Part shown: piece after piece, positions 11,971 to 24,055 of the stretch | How positions within the stretch are numbered: position 1 is the first letter of the stretch | Layout of the letters: every line of letters starts with the position of its first letter | Assembly: GCF_031755915.1 (NCBI RefSeq) | Contig: NC_083385.1 | Location: forward strand, 17,009,001 to 17,073,000 | Source: Ziziphus jujuba | Taxonomy: Eukaryota > Streptophyta > Magnoliopsida > Rosales > Rhamnaceae | Length of the DNA stretch: 64,000 bases | Reading direction: 5' to 3' | Program-made: the position numbers and the translations under genes | Notes under the pieces: model-generated | The model's input: only the letters and a program-made list of their open reading frames with translations | The model's database searches: none | What the model was told of the DNA's origin: nothing

Positions 11971-14050
11971 GACTGCATGTATATATATGTACTGTATATG
12001 TATAAATATTAATGATGCTTTCAAAGTTGTTGAAAAATCAGATACTATCCTTGGAAAAGCTCCGACCGCTCAGCAATTGGGTTTGGCTCTTTTTTCTCTG
12101 TTCATGGAAGACTCATATATAGTACACATTTTTTTTTCTTTTTTTTTTTTTTCTTTAAAGTTTTTGAAAAGGCAAAGAGATAGAGAGTGAGTAAATGACG
12201 ACTATCTGACGCTTCTTGGGAAATGAAACACAGAGAGAGAGAGAGAGAGAGAAAAGCACAGACTCAGAGTGTTGTATTGTATGTGTGTATGTATGTGGGT
12301 CTGTAGGGAGGTTGATGACAAAACTTTGGTTGTCTTAAAGAGGGAAACAAACCATCACCTTTTTCTCGCTGACAGCTTCGTGGTTTGAATTTCTAATTAA
12401 TTGCCTCTGGAATTTTTCTTTCTTTTTTTTTTTTTTTTCTTTTTTTAATAAACACAACACAGATGCTCATGCTCATGGTAAATGTGTTACTCTTTATTTT
12501 TTTAAACATTTTTTTAAGTATTTTTGTAGTAATCACTGTATATATATACACACAATTAAAGATGTTATTTATTGCTTTGTATCTCAATGATCACTACCGT
12601 AACAAATTAATGCCATGTATCTTATAACTTCTGTAATCATACAATTAATCAGCACTCTTTCCCAAGGAAAAAAAAAAAGTTGTGCATTTAATTGCCTTTT
12701 CTATTCATCTCATTAATAAACTCTATACCAAGTCAAGAAAAAGTACTTTTTTTTTTTTTTTTTCATAGTTTGTCATCTGGATATATGTATACAAGCATGT
12801 ATACTGTATTGTTTTTCTTTTGTATGTCATTGACAGAAACGGAGGAAAAACCCTGAATGGTAATGCTTTTAGCTTTTTTTGTGACACTTAAGGAAACTCT
12901 TTACATAAAGGGTAATTCGTAATTAGTTAATCCTAGTTTTGTTTTACTTAATTAGGGTACGAGAGGAAGTACAAAAAGCAAGAGAGATTACGTGAGTAGA
13001 AAGTAGAAGGGGGTGGGAGATGTGTGTGGGTGTTCAACAGTGTTGTGATTAGTTTGATGAGGATGTAATAATGTTTGAGGAAGATGATGATGGGTCCCAT
13101 TTCCAGATATTCATTCCATCATATCAGTCTAATCTCCTATTTTTCTTCTTACTATTTACTTTCCACTTTTTGTCTGACGTTCAAAATAATGCTTCATACT
13201 TTTCATGCATAGACCACCACCACTACTATTGCTACTGCCTTCTCTTTCCTTACTTCCTTTTCTTCTGCCAAAAAAAAAAAAAAAAAAAACAAAAACTTCA
13301 CTGGATGATAACACAAACCAAGTCAACTCACTGGTATTTCATATATGATTTTTATAATGAAGGATATTCATGATGTAAGTGTAGTGCTATCACATATCCT
13401 CTCCATTTTTCAATTGAAATTCAAATAATAATATATTTTAGTAATATCAAAGATTCCCATCCAACTGGAGCTTTTATTTTTATTTTTATTTTTTTAAAAA
13501 TAATTTTAGTTGAAATATTTATATAATTTAAATATAAAAAATTAGATTTTAAATAAATAAATAATTAAAAAAAATTAATTAAATATTAATATATCATCTA
13601 TCATATTATTAAATAAATTTGATAAATATTTTAATAATTTTAGTATTATAATTGTTTTTAATTTTTTGAAATGAGACATACTCATCTTATATTATGTACA
13701 TTTATGCTATAATAGGTGTGATGCCTAATCTATGATAAATCAGTGTCTAATATATTATAATTGACACTTTTATATATACAAATTTATGACTATTGGAGAC
13801 AATCATATACAGTTATTAAATTTGCATAATTTGCATGATCTAACTGGTATAAATAATTGTCATTCTCTATGTGACGACAATTTCCTCCATGATAGCATTT
13901 TTGTATATATATATATATATATATATAAATGTATTGTAATCAAATGATATGCAATTGGTGTTAATTTTCATCATAAGATGGGAATGGATGGCCATCGTAG
14001 CAAAATTTATATTTTATATATGTATATTTATAATGAGCATGGAAATGGCG
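9811..14050. other. intergenic DNA, simple repeats, no gene recognised
   Basis: Mostly AT-rich sequence. (GA)n runs lie at about 11930-11968 and 12233-12252, (TA)n at about 9886-9902 and 13906-13926, poly(T) near 10530-10560 and 12425-12440, poly(A) at 13270-13289, and four TGAA repeats near 11693-11708. The first few hundred bases may be the tail of the MIR166 primary transcript. Open frames are low-complexity and without domains. Confidence 0.5.
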
Positions 14051-14051
14051 C

Positions 14052-14212
14052 AATACCCAGATATATATAGAGCAAGGTTGTTGATGAAGGGGTTAAAATG
14101 GTAGGTTCGAAGGTCCTACTTCGTCGTGCACATGGTGCGACACCCAGATATATAGAGAGCAAGGTTGTTGATGATGGGGTCAAAATGGTAAGTCCAAAGG
14201 TCCTACTTCGTC
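14052..14212 (+). repeat. two-copy tandem duplication, about 85-bp period
   Basis: ACCCAGATATATA ... GCAAGGTTGTTGATGA ... GGTCCTACTTCGTCG occurs at about 14055-14126 and again at about 14141-14212 with a handful of differences. No coding frame runs through both copies. Confidence 0.75.
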
Positions 14213-14219
14213 GCTTTCC

Positions 14220-15765
14220 TCTTTGGGTTTATTTGCATATATGTGTCTTCAAGATGGAGATGGATGATTGAGTTTACACGTAAAGAGTGTACCATGCGTA
14301 ACATGACTAAAAAGTTGATCCTCAAATGCACCTCTCCACCCAAAGTTGCTTTTATATGCAAAGCATGCACTTCCTCAAAGAGGAAAAAACAAAAAACAGA
14401 AAAAAAAAAAAATGCTTGCACTTTTCCTAGGGTCAGAGAAAAAAAAACAAAGAAAGTCCACTTCTTCTAAGATGTAAACTATAAATCTCTTATCTAGGAA
14501 TTATAGACAAAAATTTGTTCATGATTTCATTATTCACTGGATCAAGGTCATTGTCCATTGGTCTGTACTCTACAATATTCAATTTTCCTAATTTTTTCTA
14601 GTGATCCAAAAATTAATAAAGAATATCTGAAACATAAGTTAATCTGATTAAGCATCTCTCTCTCTCTCTCTGTATATATATATATATACACACACATATA
14701 TAAATATATATGATTTTCTCTCATCTAGTACAATTCTTCCACGTACGGATAGCATAGGCATTGTCGAGCCTGAATATTCCAGATAAGAGAAATACGATGT
14801 ACATTTATATAGTTTTAACATTGTGAGGATTCGCAAGAAAAAAACAAAACCAATCAATTTCATTCATCAAAATCTACTCCACAAGAAAGGAAAGCAGACA
14901 AAAAAAGATAAATAAATAAAAAAAAGAAAAATTAGAAAATGAGATACAAACTACTCATCCAGAAAAATTTCAAAGGATAGTTGCAATTTAATATCCTTGA
15001 TTTTTATATTTTTCAATTTAGGCTCTCAATTTTTAAAATAGATGACTTAAACCCACAAATTTTCAAAATCACTGCTTTAAACAACTGACGGAGGGTCCAA
15101 AACACAAAATTCTGAAAATCGAGTATACAGCACACTGCAATTAATCCAAATTTCAATGGTATGCTTAACCGTTAATATTTCAATTGGTACTTAAAAATTA
15201 AGCACTTGCTTAATCAATTCAAAATTAAACTAAATTGTTAATCCAAACCAACAAGAAAAAGAAAATTACTAAATCAGGAACGATTTTGCCATACACAGAT
15301 ACAAGGATGAAAACCATATCTTATATATACATCTTTTATAACATTGTTAGATCTCACACCGGAATTGATGCATCCACTCAAACACACCCGCAGAAAAAAG
15401 AACAAAATACAAACAATTACCGACAAAATGGCATAGAGAAATGAGGTATGAACTATATGATAGGATTTCTATTGGACAAAAACATTTGGTATTTATACTT
15501 CTCATTTCATATTTTTACAATCTCTCCTATATATGTAAACAGCTCTCATGGTACACTCGTTTCCTGTGGTTTTGAGAAAAAAACTGCTCCTACATAAGAA
15601 GCATCTAAGAGAAAACCAAAAAAAAAAAAAAAACAAAAAAAAAAAAACAAAAAAAAAAAAAGTGCATGGGACAAGTTAATGTTAGCCTAGAAAGTGGGAC
15701 AAAAGAAAAAGAATTGTGTTACTGATTTTAAGTGTCAGCTTAAAGAGACAGGCAAGGTGTATCAG
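14220..15765. other. intergenic DNA, nothing recognised
   Basis: The open frames here are low-complexity or lack any known domain. A (CT)n run at about 14654-14671 leads into (TA)n. An interrupted poly(A) tract lies at about 15617-15661, just downstream of the DGK gene. The last few hundred bases probably include the DGK 3' UTR. Confidence 0.4.
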
Positions 15766-15771
15766 TGGGGG

Positions 15772-18700
15772 TCAAGATAACTGGACAGCTATCTGCTGCA
15801 AAAGCGTATTTTTTTGAGACGCATTGATGATGCCTTTGCACTCGGCATCTACTAAGACATCGGTCATAATTGCAGCTGCATGACCTCTAGGCTCCTCCGA
15901 AGCCCTCCTTAACATGAACGCCTAAAAAAAACATACCAATAGCAACTTCGTTTCAATTTCCATTATCGGCGTACCCTACAATTTTCATTTGGTTTAAAGT
16001 AAATCGGTGTCAGAGAACAAATTTACCTGCCCATGATGTGTTATCTCTAAGCAACCTGGTTGTTGTATAAATGGCTCTCCATCTATTTGAACTGGGAAAG
16101 GACTCGAAGCATGTATTCTTATCACTTTTCCTTGGGCTAGCCTCCTAGCTTGTGATAGTCCAACCTGTATAGTAACAGAAACAGTATTGTGGAATCATTG
16201 ATCAGACCTATTAAGTAAAATTGGATGGAAATTTGTACCCTAAAAAAGAGCAAAGATAATCAACAGATACTTTCAGGACTAACTTAATCCATTTCTTAAA
16301 TTAAAAATTTCCAAAGATGAAAAACATATTGCCATCTTCATGGTCTTGCAGTTAGAGGTGGCACTTCTAGACCTAACAACCAGGACATTCTCAATTAAAT
16401 TATAAATAAATGCGTAAAATAAAGTTTTCAAATACCTGAAGCTTTCCAAGGTGCCAGGCTCCACATACGCATACAACTTCAAGAACTTTATCATGCATTG
16501 ACTGCAAACTAAAATTATCATCATGCTCGAATTCATTTTGCCAAAGATTTACCCCACCCATGTAGCTGCCAATGTTGAGCACGATTAAACCCTCAGAATC
16601 CTAGGTAACAAAAGAAACATAAAAATCAGAAAAAAAAAGAAAAAAACAAAATGAAAGCAACTTCTAAAATGAAAGTAAACAACTAAACAACAATAATAGT
16701 AGAAAATATATTACGATTAATGATAACCTTTGGAATATCAACATCTTTCCCATCAACTTCAAGCCAAACTTGCCACGGTAAGTCAGCACAAGTTCTGTCC
16801 ATTATATCTCTTGCACCTTCTTTGGCATATCTCAATTTATTTAAAAACTGTTCCAAAGATATTAGTTAGTGATTTTTAAATGACATAAGATAGAACCAAA
16901 AAACTTCTGAACTGCTTCATTATTTTAGATTTTTTTTTTTTTTTTTAAATGACCAGAAGAAATTCTGTGTTGAAGGTTTTGTAGCAACTAGCACGAGAAA
17001 TAAATTCTCTAAACAACATTTCATTTTACATCACCATTATTGTCATAGTTTCCAGGGTTGCGACCAAGAAACCTGACAAGAAAGTTCAATCAACCTGTTA
17101 TCATTAGTAACCATCATCTATTGGATCAAGCCTCAAGGCAAGAAACCTGATTCATGGCCCGTTCCAACGAAAACACAATGAAGTATAAATACCTCTCTTT
17201 TAGTTATTTAAAAAAAATTCGTAAAAACTTGAACTGAGAATTCATCAAATGTAGTTTTATAAAGGCAAATAAAACAAAATACAATAAGAAACTAACCAAA
17301 CAAGTAATAAATGAGATAAAAAAATAAAATAAAATAAAATAAAATATTAAAACTATAATTGAACCAATGATTATTTGACAATGATACAATATCATGAAGA
17401 AGGATAACTACCTGACTACTAAACTTCTCTGGATTTATTTCCCGAGTCATATGAAATTCATATGCAACCTTTGCATCACAACCAATACCTATTAAACATT
17501 ATTAGGAGTTAGAAAGATTTTTCCCCCAAAAAAAAAAAAGAAAAAAAAAGTTAGAAATATCAACCTCAGATAGATACCTAAATAGTTCATCATGAACTTG
17601 GATTGTACTTTACTTGGATCACCTTCAAAATTTTCTCCTTTAATATCTACTTTCCAGCGATCTACCATCGTAACTGCAGCATTATTTATATCATGCAATA
17701 ATGTGGTCAAGCCATCCTGTCCATCAATCATAGAGAAGCCTCTTCCCCATTGCAGCACCCTTGACAAATCATTTCCCGTGCCAAGGGGAAGAATAGCAAC
17801 AGGGGGAGGTGATTCAAATTTAAGCCTTTCAATTGCATCAAGGACCCATGCAACAGTGCCATCTCCACCACAGACTAAAACTCTGAAGTAATATACATTC
17901 CTAAACAGCTCCAACCCAACCTCGGGTCCCATGGAGGCACTCAGCTCGAAAACCTGCAATTGTTGATAGTAAATCTCAAACAAATATCCCAGAACCATAA
18001 ACAAATATTCAACATCGGTATTAGTCACACTGCAAACATCAATATGTTAAGAAAGGGAAAAACTAATTCATGTGAAGCTTTTAACAAGAACTTCAGAAAA
18101 TTTAATCTATCAATTTATTCTAGCAAAAACTAAACATGTATAGACAAATTACAAGCTTATGATCAACTAATGAAGTTAATTTCATCAAACTGTACTTTCC
18201 TTTTTCACTAATTCAAACAGTGTATATGACTTTGTGGGATCTCAAAATATGGAAGGGAGTACGCAGTGGAGAGTTAAAGCAAATAGGGGTCTAATACAAC
18301 CAATGGTTAAAGACCCTAATTACTCAAATGGGGGCATTGAAAGTCTTAGTAGTCTGCAACTCAAAACCTATGCATAAAAAATGGTGATTAACAGAGCATG
18401 ACCAAAACATTGAAAAGTCGAGTTATAAACATATCCAGTGATCCATAAATGGTCATAAATATATTGCAAAAGTCTGAGTAAATAATTATAGCTGACAAAG
18501 GAAGTGTACATCCCAGGCCAACCCAACTACAGCACAATGTCATTGACATCAAGAGTTAGAAATTCTAGTGTCAAGTTTGTTCTTCCACCACATCATTTTT
18601 GCAGTATAATCATTCACAGTGACTAGATGCAAGAGAGTTCAAACATTACCTGCACAGGATTCAATAGCATGTTCAGCCTCCTCCGAAGAGAAGATCCATG

Positions 18701-19762
18701 CTGACCTCCACTCCTGGTGTTTATAAAGACTAAAAGAGGTCTAGCATCCTGAGGTAAATCAACCAATGTATATCTCTTTACCTGTCCAAAACTGGCAGTT
18801 CCACCCTTCCTCTGCATTAACCCGTTACGAGTGCCCTTTACACCATGTGCTCTACCATCCTTCTTTAAGAAGTCAAAATTCCTCTCACTACGGGATCTCT
18901 TCAAACCAGAAACACCATTGAGCGCAAATTCCTCTGGTGCACTGGTAGCTGAGGCATTCTGCAACTTAGCATTAATTGAGAAACCATCTCCATATTTTCG
19001 ATGGCGCCTTCTTCTAAACTGACCAGAAGAGGCTATAACTTCCTCTGAGATAGAACTTACAACTCCACCTCCATTGCAGCCATCAACTTCCTTTACACAA
19101 AGAGGAGAAACAATAACCCTCCTAAGAGGACCCAAATCACAAACATCACCAGTATCTTTCGACATTTTTGTTTGACATTTGACATGTATGAGGCGCTGAC
19201 ACCATAAGCAATGCCAAGTAGGAGAAGCATCAAGAAACGGAACACCACAAGGTTCATCACAATAAAAGCAGAAAGCAGACATCTCAGGATTATCATCCAT
19301 ATTATCCCATCTTTCTGACCAATGGTGTCGAATGCGGCTAAAACCGGCCTGAGCCACACATTTGCAATCCTTTACAGCGAACTGAGAACAATAGAAATGA
19401 GCTGCTGCACCACAAACAGAGCAACGATGGACAGGAGTACATGATAAATCTTTTGCCCCTAGGCTTTGTAGGGAAACCAGTGAAGTCAAGCAAACACAGC
19501 ACGTGGAAGGCTGCTCACCATAAGTAAAATCTTCCATCCACACATGATGCGAAAGAGGAACTTTTAACTTCTTCCAAACTTTTTTCTTTGCCCTTGCAGC
19601 TGCTTTAACCCAATTGAGAGATGCCCTTCTCTGCCATTTAAGAAATGCATACACAATAGCTACAAGCCCAAAAGACCCAGTGACCAGCCATCCAAAAATA
19701 AATGGACCATAACCATCTGAGCTCATCAACAACTTTATAACTGAATTGCTTAAGTCAATCAT
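15772..19762 (-). CDS. DGK: diacylglycerol kinase with N-terminal membrane anchor and two C1 domains (plant cluster I, DGK1/DGK2-like)
   Basis: Diacylglycerol kinase phosphorylates diacylglycerol to phosphatidic acid at membranes. Coding exons, in transcript order: 19762-18650, 17953-17578, 17488-17412, 16847-16728, 16600-16436, 16164-16027 and 15921-15772. All are GT-AG and in phase, giving about 712 residues, close to Arabidopsis DGK1 and DGK2. The start is the ATG at 19762; the frame opens upstream only through a TTG. Residues ~20-45 form a transmembrane segment ([20 protein letters not shown]). Two C1-type Cys/His zinc modules follow ([19 protein letters not shown]; then a second with FCFYCDEPC and [12 protein letters not shown]). 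A Lys/Arg-rich linker leads to the catalytic domain ([36 protein letters not shown]). The accessory domain includes [16 protein letters not shown] and [14 protein letters not shown]. No breaks are seen, so it looks functional. Confidence 0.95.
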
Positions 19763-20716
19763 TTTTTGTATCAATTGTCACCAACTACACCAGTTGTTTA
19801 CAAACTGACAAACTTGATGATATAGATTATGCATAGAAAGCCTGATTAAAAAAAAAAAAAAAAAATTGTTAGAATAATTTTTTTTAAAAATTATTTATAT
19901 ATAGGACGAACAATCAATGAGGAATATAATAAAAAATTGCACATATCACTATATTAGACAGGAAAAAGGAAAACCGTTGGTTCCTTTGACAAAATTGCAA
20001 ATATTAGAAAAGGGAATTTAACTAGAATTCAAATATTAGCAAAAGATGATTGATGAAGCTCAAGTCGCTTAACTGTTAACTAAAACTAAAACGAAGGCCG
20101 ACGAAAAGGGAAACAACTCAAGCAGTAATTATTAAAAAAATAAAAAGGAATACAAGTGACAGGGAAATAACTAAAATAAATGGTAGTAAAAAGGTGATAT
20201 TTCACAGATATGGACTATCCTGGGCATGCACAAGCCAAATTACACCCAATATTTTAAATGTATTCAGAAAAAAAATTATGCCTTAGAAGACCTTAAAAGA
20301 AAACTTCCTCAGCTCCATCCAGGTACGCAGTTCATGGTCATAGCATGCGACATTACCAAGAAAACTAACCAAAAGCTCCAAAACATTAAGGAGCGATTAA
20401 TCAAAAAAACAAATCAAACTCCAAACAAATCAAACAAACACAAAGCATAAAATATCAAAATGCGCATCTCTTCCGTTCAATCAAATTCCTTAATCACAAC
20501 CGCAAAGCTTCCGTCAAATACACAATCAACAAGAACAGTAATCCACCGATTCAATTTCGCAGAATCCAAAAAAAAAAAAAAAAAGTAAATTCAGATCCGT
20601 AAAATCGAAAACGATAACAAACCAAATCGAAAACCCTGACAAATCAATCAATCAAAAAAATCAGAAACGTAACCTGAAAGAAAAGTGTATCGGATCCGGA
20701 AAAGGATGCGAATTGA

Positions 20717-20758
<42 letters not shown>

Positions 20759-20870
20759 TGGAGAGAATTCAGGGTTGGAAACGAAGAGAGAAAACCCTGA
20801 GAAGGAAGAGAATTGCGAATTCTTTCTCATATAAACAAAAAAAAACAAAAAACAGAAGGAAAATTCAGAG
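19763..20870 (-). other. DGK 5' UTR with a leader intron
   Basis: A splice acceptor (poly-T then AATCAG|GCTTTC) gives a leader exon 19841-19763. A donor (TTTCAG|GTTACG) ends an upstream exon at 20674. The leader intron would therefore be 20673-19842. The upstream exon contains a (CT)n tract (minus strand) at about 20722-20754, typical of plant 5' UTRs. The transcription start, perhaps near 20850-20900, is a guess. Confidence 0.55.
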
Positions 20871-21129
20871 AAAATGGGAAAGCAAAAGAGAAATACGAGG
20901 AATTAAGAAAAAATAAAAAAAAAGGGCGGGATCTTTTTTTTTGTTCTTTGCGCATTGAACGCGGCTTTGCCTCTGTTGGAACCACCGTTGGCCGATTTTG
21001 GGGTCCCGTTGATATTCCAAAAAATAATTTTTCCCAATTTTTGTCTGCGTATGGTGTTAAATGACTGGAATATCCTTCAATTGTTATTGGAATTACTGCA
21101 TGTTCCCTTTTACCTTTCGTGCTGGTATT

Positions 21130-21140
21130 GCCGACGTGGC
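21130..21140 (+). promoter_or_regulatory. overlapping DRE/CRT (GCCGAC) and ABRE-like (ACGTGGC) motifs upstream of DGK
   Basis: GCCGAC at 21130-21135 overlaps ACGTGGC at 21134-21140, about 250 bases upstream of the likely DGK start. GCCGAC is the CBF/DREB core and ACGTGG an ABA-response core. Both are short motifs, so function is uncertain, but cold and wounding induction of DGK genes is known in Arabidopsis. Confidence 0.35.
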
Positions 21141-21429
21141 AGTGGCTTTTCGGAATTTAGATTCTCTGGATTCGCCTAGATTCAAGAATTTTTATTATTA
21201 TTATTTTTTTAAAATGTTCCACCGTTTTGGTTGAATTTTTATGGGGGATTTGGTCTCTAATGTTGGGCTTGGATTCAACACCCTTCCTATTTTTAACCAA
21301 TCATAAATAATCCAATAATTAACCAAAAAATAAATAAATAATCCATAACTTTTTTAATCTTTTCTTAAAAAAAAAAAAAAAATAGAGTATGATTTTACTA
21401 GTTAGGGTCTATATATATGGCTATCAAAT

Positions 21430-22030
21430 CCAATATGATTAGGAACGTCATGTCACTTTATTTGTTTTTTTGGATAATTCCATTTACTTTTGCCGACATA
21501 GGAATGAATTAAAGTAAAATTTATTGATCTTAAAACCTAAGAGTTAACACCAAAAATTACTATAAGCATATATTTCAAACTCATCCAATTTGATTAGGAA
21601 AGTCATTTCACTTCATTTGTTTTTTTTGAATAATTCTATTTATTTCTACCGACATAGGAATGAATTAAAGTAAATTTCATAAGTAAATTTCATTGATCTC
21701 AAAATCTAAAAGTTAAACACCATAAATTACTATCAGCATATATCTCAAACTCATCCAATATGATTAGGAAGGTCATTTCACTTGATTTGTTTTTTTGAAT
21801 AATTCCATTTATTTTTGCCGACATAGGAATGAATTAGTGATCTTAAAACCTCAAAGTTAACACCATAAATTACTATCAGCATATATCTCAAACCTATCCA
21901 ATATGATTAGGAAAGTCATTTATTAATTCCATTTATTTTTGCCGACATAGGAATGAATTAAAGTAAATTTTATTGATCTTAAAACCTAAAAGTTAATACC
22001 ATAAATTACTATCAGCATATATCTCAAACT
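21430..22030 (+). repeat. four-unit tandem repeat, 130-170 bp per unit
   Basis: Units begin with CCAATATGATTAGGAA-like sequence at about 21430, 21585, 21755 and 21898. They share GCCGACATAGGAATGAATTA and CACCATAAATTACTATCAGC. Length varies by internal deletions (156, 170, 143 and ~132 bp). No open frame runs through it. Confidence 0.8.
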
Positions 22031-23028
22031 CTTAATCTAATGGTATAAGTGTAGAGGATTTATTAATTATTAAACAATCTTTCTTGACACATATTAATCT
22101 TATTATGTAGATATAAATGTTGAAAAAAATTGTCTAAGCTCACTTCAACATTATTTTTGATATTTTTACGTGAAAGAAACGTTATGCCTCGTGGAAAATA
22201 ATTATACAAGTTTTGTGTTAAGTTGCTAGGAAAGGTCATCAAAATGTGCTTCTGTTTTGGATAAAGGAGTCAAGTCTAGTCAAAATATGGTATTATGCAA
22301 ATAATATGTGAAAAACGAGCTAACTTAATATCAGTGGAAGCTTTATTCAAAAAGATAAAATAAAATAAAATGTATATATATATATATATATCAATGGAAG
22401 CTTATGTAAGAAAAAAGATTAATATAGTAAACCTAAAGGAAAACAGCTTACAAATTTGTTGGCGGTGATATAGCGACGTAAAGAGGCTAATGCCCTGTGA
22501 AAGCTATAAAAAAAGTTGTCTCTAAAAGTTGACCCATTTTTATAATTAAATTGCAAGAAAGTATCAGCCGAACTTTGTGGAAAAAACAATATTAAGAAAA
22601 TTAGAAACAAATATAAAAGGCATAATAACAAATAAAAACATTTTCAATCCTGTAGTGTGATATATAATTTGGCATACTGAGTTGATTATCCATACTCTCT
22701 ATAAAAAGAAAAGTACAAAATGGTTTTTTTTTTTTTTTTCCTAACACAAAATTCTGGTTTTGAATTGAGTTTATGAAATTATTATATTAATAAAATAAGT
22801 AATTTAATTACTTTATCAAAAGTCTAGATATTAAGGCTAAAAAAAAATTAGTCATTAAGGGTTCCTTAGGAAATATATTTGACCAATAATTAAATTTTAG
22901 TAATAATTAATTTTATTAGCCCAAAATATCCTCTTTTTTTTTTTCCTTGTGAACTATATTTTTGTTTGTAGGTGATAATTACTTGATATATGATATTATA
23001 TTAAGTACTTGTAATGTTTGGCATTGAT
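22031..23028. other. intergenic DNA left of the CACTA element
   Basis: AT-rich DNA with a (TA)n tract at about 22371-22392 and several T-runs. The last ~20 bases before 23032 read in frame with the LINE fragment found on the other side of the CACTA element, so the LINE may start just here. No gene is seen. Confidence 0.4.
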
Positions 23029-23031
23029 ATT

Positions 23032-23044
23032 CACTACTAGAATC
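23032..23044 (+). repeat. left terminal inverted repeat of the CACTA element
   Basis: CACTACTAGAATC, matched imperfectly by the inverted right end at 39430-39442 (CACTACGCGAAAA). Bases 1-6 and 9-11 agree. Confidence 0.85.
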
Positions 23045-23084
23045 GAGCTGATACACGACACAAGTACTGTGTCGCACTAAATAA

Positions 23085-23850
23085 ACAGCGACGCATTCGA
23101 CGGAGTCGCCAAATATCCTGTCGCGAAATATATAAGATAACAGGCGACGTATCATAATAATCGCCTATCCAAAATTTTTAGTGATGCACATTTAATTTTT
23201 AGCGACGCATACACTAATGTACTTATAGCGACGCATGAAATAGCGACGCTTTATAATATTGTCGCTAAAAATGTTTAGCGACACTAACGTAATACATTGC
23301 TAAATGTTTGTGTTGCTACAAATTCTTCCAAAATAGCCACTCATTCATTTTTAGTGACACATTTTTTGTTGCCTATTTAGCGACGCATTACTTTTTAGCG
23401 ATGAATTATGTGAGTCTCTTTTTTAGCGACCATATATTTTTAGCGACTATTTTTTAGTGTATCTAAATTAGCGACTCATGAATTTTTAGCGACACATTTT
23501 TTGTCGCCTATTTAGCGACGCATTATGTTTTAGCGACGAATTTTGTGGATCACTTTTTTAGCGACGATTTTTTAGTGTCTCCAAATTAGCGACCGTTCGT
23601 GTTTTAGCTACAAATTATAAGAGTCGCATATTTATGAATTTTTAGCGACTCATTTACCCATTTAGCGACATATGCAGCAATTATCTTAAAGCGACACATT
23701 GATTTAGCGACTCTTTACGGAAAAGTCGTTAAAAATTAGTTAGCGACTTTTTCGTTTAGGGTCGCAATATATTTATGAGTCGCTAAATTGATCTTATTAT
23801 ATGTCGTTATATATTTTAGGCGACTTTTAGTTATCTTAATGAACCGCCAT
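23085..23850. repeat. left subterminal repeats (GCGAC motif clusters)
   Basis: More than twenty copies of a short core such as TTTAGCGAC, GCGACGCAT or its complement GTCGC, in both orientations and at irregular spacing. In En/Spm-type elements such subterminal motifs bind the TNPA-type protein. The same GCGACGCAT core reappears in the internal arrays. Confidence 0.8.
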
Positions 23851-24055
23851 TTCTTTTATATTTTTTTAGATTTAGATTTTTTAATTTTTAAAAATTTATT
23901 AAAATATAAAATTAATTATAATACCAAAAAAACCCAAACTAGCTTCGTCCAAAATAATTAGAATATAAAAATTTAAAATAAATACTTGTTCATAACAAAA
24001 CAATAATCAATATAATTAAATATCATCTCATTGATATATTTTTACATATGCATAC

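Noticed and set aside
14203..14470. Two overlapping frames on opposite strands (72 and 75 aa)
   Set aside because: Low-complexity Lys/Phe ends and no domain; likely chance frames over a partial tandem repeat.
17040..17090. Possible extra DGK exon (minus-strand FVSWSQPW-like reading)
   Set aside because: The catalytic region is continuous from the exon at 17488-17412 to that at 16847-16728 without it, and its frame ends in a stop.
23085..23850. Possible CRISPR-like regular repeats
   Set aside because: GCGAC words are irregularly spaced and in both orientations; they are CACTA subterminal repeats in a plant genome.
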